Shown here piece by piece: positions 63,067-64,000 of a DNA stretch of 64,000 bases. The position numbers and the translations under genes were made by a program. The DNA lies in contig JAJPKE010000023.1 in the NCBI GenBank assembly GCA_021323855.1, positions 185,511 to 249,510 on the forward strand. Reading direction: 5' to 3'. Within the stretch, counting starts at the first letter, position 1, and the number at the start of each line of letters is the position of its first letter. The notes beneath the pieces are model-generated. The model searched no databases, was not told the DNA's origin, and saw nothing but the letters and a program-made list of their open reading frames with translations. Source of the stretch: Chloroflexota bacterium (GTDB lineage: Bacteria; Chloroflexota; Ktedonobacteria; Ktedonobacterales; JADMIN01).

Positions 63067-64000
63067 TCAAAAGGGAATATCATCGTCAGAAGCGGTCGCC
63101 CAAACTGTACGCTCAGACTCCCCCGATTGCCAGTGTGGATCAAAGGCGCCCTTCGCGCCCAGCGCCGTCATGTCGCTCGCGGCCTCGCTAAAGACCAGCG
63201 CCGGCACTTTGCCAAGCGGCAGCGCGCAGGCTTCGACCTGCGCCTTATCGGGCGCAGTAGAGCTAGCTCCGGCAGCGGCCATGCTCTGCGCGACCGTTCC
63301 GGCGGGCACAAAGCAGAGATGAATGAGCGGAACAGTGGCGAAACGGTTGGCCCCCTGCCAGACGGTCCCAATAGAAAGCACAGCCTCGATTTCCGCTGAT
63401 GGAAACGACTTATAGAGTAGATCGTAGCTGTAGAGATCAGGGTCCGGCGGTTGCCAGCCAGTGCGCTCTGCAATGCTCAGCAGATCGCTGACGAGAATAA
63501 CATGCCCTTGCTCGCGCGTCCAATAGTGGTCGTCGCGCCGCGCCTCTGCGAGCGCCATTACCGGGCGGTCGAGTTGTGGGATACGCGGTGCGATGTCATC
63601 GTCACTGAGGCGTTCTAGCCAGCGGTCACGCAGGCCACTGTCCATCGCCAGCGGATGCGCCAGATGCACGATGCCATCATCCGGCAACTTCACCGGCGCA
63701 TCTTCGATATCGAGCAGCGTGCCATCGTTGGTGAGACGGAAGAAGGCTTGCTTACCTTCAACAGAGCCAGTCGCTTCCCAGACGTAGGCGGTCGCCAGCG
63801 AACGCAACACCGGGTGGTCGAGGAACAACTGGCACCAGCGCGCAAGGGGCCAAGAGCGGCGGCGCGAACACGCCTGATCGAGCCGCGCGCTCTGGATCGT
63901 CGCAAGCTGTTGTAGCTGCTTCTTGAGGTGTTGCCAGCGTTGTTTTGCCGCCACAATCGCCGCTTTGTCGTCGCCTGCTTTGGCGCGCGGCAACGCCAGC
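63067..64000 (-). CDS. DUF4132 domain protein, C-terminal part (cut by right edge)
   Basis: About 311 C-terminal residues; the frame is open to the window edge, so the start is outside. The DUF4132 pattern is clear: LALPRAKAGDDKAAI ... RWQHLKKQLQQLATIQSARLDQACSRRRSWPLARWCQLFLDHPVLRSLATAYVWEA, then VKLPDDGIVHLAHPLAMDS and a tail ending TASDDDIPF. DUF4132 proteins are often very large (>1000 residues) and found with MolR-type or WGR-domain proteins; function unknown. Family B hairpin lies just after its stop. Confidence 0.85.
   Translation of the reverse strand, partial: LALPRAKAGDDKAAIVAAKQRWQHLKKQLQQLATIQSARLDQACSRRRSWPLARWCQLFLDHPVLRSLATAYVWEATGSVEGKQAFFRLTNDGTLLDIEDAPVKLPDDGIVHLAHPLAMDSGLRDRWLERLSDDDIAPRIPQLDRPVMALAEARRDDHYWTREQGHVILVSDLLSIAERTGWQPPDPDLYSYDLLYKSFPSAEIEAVLSIGTVWQGANRFATVPLIHLCFVPAGTVAQSMAAAGASSTAPDKAQVEACALPLGKVPALVFSEAASDMTALGAKGAFDPHWQSGESERTVWATASDDDIPF

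Overview
This 64 kb window looks like chromosome from a high-GC, spore- or filament-forming member of the Chloroflexota, most like the Ktedonobacteria. The basis is gene content and style: an aerobic form I CO dehydrogenase operon, a large proofreading PolA with a long low-complexity linker, a MoxR/DUF58/transglutaminase operon with a zinc-ribbon membrane protein, and many DUF1269/DUF6325-type glycine-zipper proteins. There is no rRNA or marker set here, so the taxonomic call is inference. Coding density is high. Gene order is mosaic, with short operons on both strands and no prophage, IS element or CRISPR array.

Layout. 1-3.5 kb: a less GC-rich block with a partial six-TM sensor-like protein and, upstream of it, a protein that may be an autoinducer-synthase-like acyltransferase; then a small DNA-binding-type protein paired with an HNH endonuclease. 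3.6 kb: tRNA-Met(CAT) and a strong hairpin. 3.8-8.8 kb: obg GTPase, MidA-type methyltransferase, SCP2 protein, and a DUF47/PiT phosphate transporter pair. 8.9-11.9 kb: polA. 12.1-17.8 kb: MoxR ATPase, DUF58, transglutaminase and zinc-ribbon operon. 18.4-23.7 kb: coxM-coxS-coxL-coxG-coxF, form I CO dehydrogenase; the XdhC-type maturation factor carries a fused YHS metal-binding domain. 24.1-26.3 kb: PIG-L deacetylase and a diacylglycerol glycosyltransferase-like enzyme. 26.6-32.6 kb: response regulator, sensor kinase, FAD-linked oxidase, isoprenylcysteine-type methyltransferase and GH-like enzyme on one strand. 32.7-37.7 kb: LURP-one protein, GH15 glucoamylase/trehalase, formylglycine-generating enzyme, ClC channel. 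37.9-44.9 kb: SulP transporter, DUF1254 protein, BASS transporter, Cys-type sulfatase. 45-50.2 kb: a cluster of small membrane/glycine-zipper proteins round a phospholipase-D-type synthase. 50.5-57.9 kb: M32 carboxypeptidase, double-GNAT protein, DUF4190 protein, mnmE, GT39-like enzyme, esterase. 58-64 kb: streptogramin-lyase-like propeller, DUF4139 protein, multi-TM protein, and a DUF4132 protein cut by the right edge.

Functional links that can be argued: CO oxidation with its own maturation genes; a sulfatase with the enzyme that makes its formylglycine; phosphate uptake; and a two-component system that has the same TTGTCAT-N4-TTGTCAT box upstream of its own regulator and inside the kinase reading frame, just before an internal start site. 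Two families of short intergenic palindromic repeats recur. One is always oriented the same way at gene 3' ends.

Most of the long antisense reading frames in this GC-rich sequence are shadows of these genes and are not annotated.
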